From Lysobacterales bacterium (GTDB lineage Bacteria > Pseudomonadota > Gammaproteobacteria > Xanthomonadales > SZUA-36), in contig JAPHSB010000488.1 of NCBI GenBank assembly GCA_026193295.1, positions 1 through 5,980 of the forward strand: 5,980 nt of DNA. The letters are read 5' to 3'. How positions within the stretch are numbered: position 1 is the stretch's first letter; the number at the start of each line of letters is the position of its first letter. The notes under the pieces were generated by a model. The model did not search any database. It saw only the letters and a program-made list of their open reading frames with translations, and had not been told where the DNA came from. Positions 5,709-5,980 of the stretch are shown one piece after another. Both the position numbers and the translations under genes were made by a program.

Positions 5709-5980
5709 ATGAAGAAGATCGCGGGATTGCTGGCATGCTGTCTTTCCGCTGCCTTGCTGGCAGCCTGCAGCCCATCGGCCGATACGCAGGCAACAACCCC
5801 GGTGCTTGACCGTGACGCGGTAGCGACACAGCCGCCGACGGCGGCGGAAGCCGTCGCCTTCGTCGCCGCAGCGGAAGAGCGCTTGGCCCGATTGGGGCAA
5901 CACAACGAACGGCAGGCCTGGGTGCTGCAGAACTTCATCACCCAGGACACGGAACTGCTGGCGGCCAAGGCGGCCGAGCA
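5709..5980 (+). CDS. M2-family peptidase (ACE-like dipeptidyl carboxypeptidase) lipoprotein, N-terminal part only
   Basis: The frame is open to the window end and gives 90 residues. A lipoprotein signal peptide (MKKIAGLLACCLSAALLAAC) has the lipobox LAAC with C20 as the lipidated residue. Serine at +2 suggests sorting to the outer membrane. After a low-complexity linker (21-45), the segment AEAVAFVAAAEERLARLGQHNERQAWVLQNFITQDTE (from about 46; key residues A70, W71, N75, T78, D80) matches the opening helices of bacterial angiotensin-converting-enzyme homologues, where 'A-W-x-x-x-x-x-I-T' is typical. Family members are zinc metallopeptidases that release dipeptides from peptide C-termini. The HExxH zinc motif would lie beyond the window, so activity cannot be judged. 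It is transcribed away from the minus-strand secreted-protein gene. Confidence 0.75.
   Translation, partial: MKKIAGLLACCLSAALLAACSPSADTQATTPVLDRDAVATQPPTAAEAVAFVAAAEERLARLGQHNERQAWVLQNFITQDTELLAAKAAE

Noticed and set aside
5534..5968. Minus-strand frame (144 codons) opposite the start of the M2 peptidase
   Set aside because: The plus strand has a Shine-Dalgarno, a lipobox and family-like residues. The minus frame is Ala/Ser-rich shadow sequence.
1..5980. A new defence, toxin-antitoxin, CRISPR or mobile gene system
   Set aside because: All substantial coding space is taken by a receptor, PpnN, one secreted protein and a peptidase. No spaced direct repeats, transposase or nuclease motifs were seen.

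Overview
The window looks like chromosomal DNA from a GC-rich gammaproteobacterium. I lean towards the Xanthomonadales, Woeseiales or Wenzhouxiangella-like part of the class. The reasons are an Oar-type TonB-dependent receptor with an N-terminal carboxypeptidase-regulatory-like domain, a PpnN that follows the E. coli protein closely along its whole length, an angiotensin-converting-enzyme-like (M2) lipoprotein peptidase, and a GTAG-headed REP palindrome of the type found in Pseudomonas and Xanthomonadaceae. The taxonomic placement is inference.

Layout: (i) A tRNA-Pro(CGG) gene lies on the minus strand at the left edge and reads out of the window, with a plausible promoter at 108-136. (ii) An intergenic region of about 280 bp holds a 50-bp AT-rich tract, a 21-bp dyad, an extended -10 box and a hairpin at the predicted transcription start. 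Together these look like the control region of the next gene. (iii) A 1003-residue outer-membrane TonB-dependent receptor (360-3371) ends in a strong intrinsic terminator. (iv) A pair of REP palindromes in inverted orientation fills the short space before ppnN. (v) ppnN (nucleotide 5'-monophosphate nucleosidase) most likely starts at a TTG at 3502 behind a good Shine-Dalgarno. (vi) A secreted protein of unknown function converges on ppnN from the minus strand; the gap between the stop codons is 18 nt and both stops lie in one inverted repeat. (vii) Divergent from it, and cut by the window end, is the start of an M2-family (ACE-like) peptidase lipoprotein.

The genes do not form one operon: strand changes and a terminator separate them into single transcription units. 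A loose envelope theme connects the receptor (outer-membrane import), the secreted protein and the peptidase lipoprotein, which could take part in peptide or protein use, but nothing in the sequence proves a shared pathway. ppnN is a housekeeping gene of nucleotide turnover and the stringent response. I found no CRISPR array, transposase, phage gene, toxin-antitoxin pair or defence system. The most informative non-coding signals are the receptor's control region and the REP pair, whose two copies differ mostly by compensatory stem changes.
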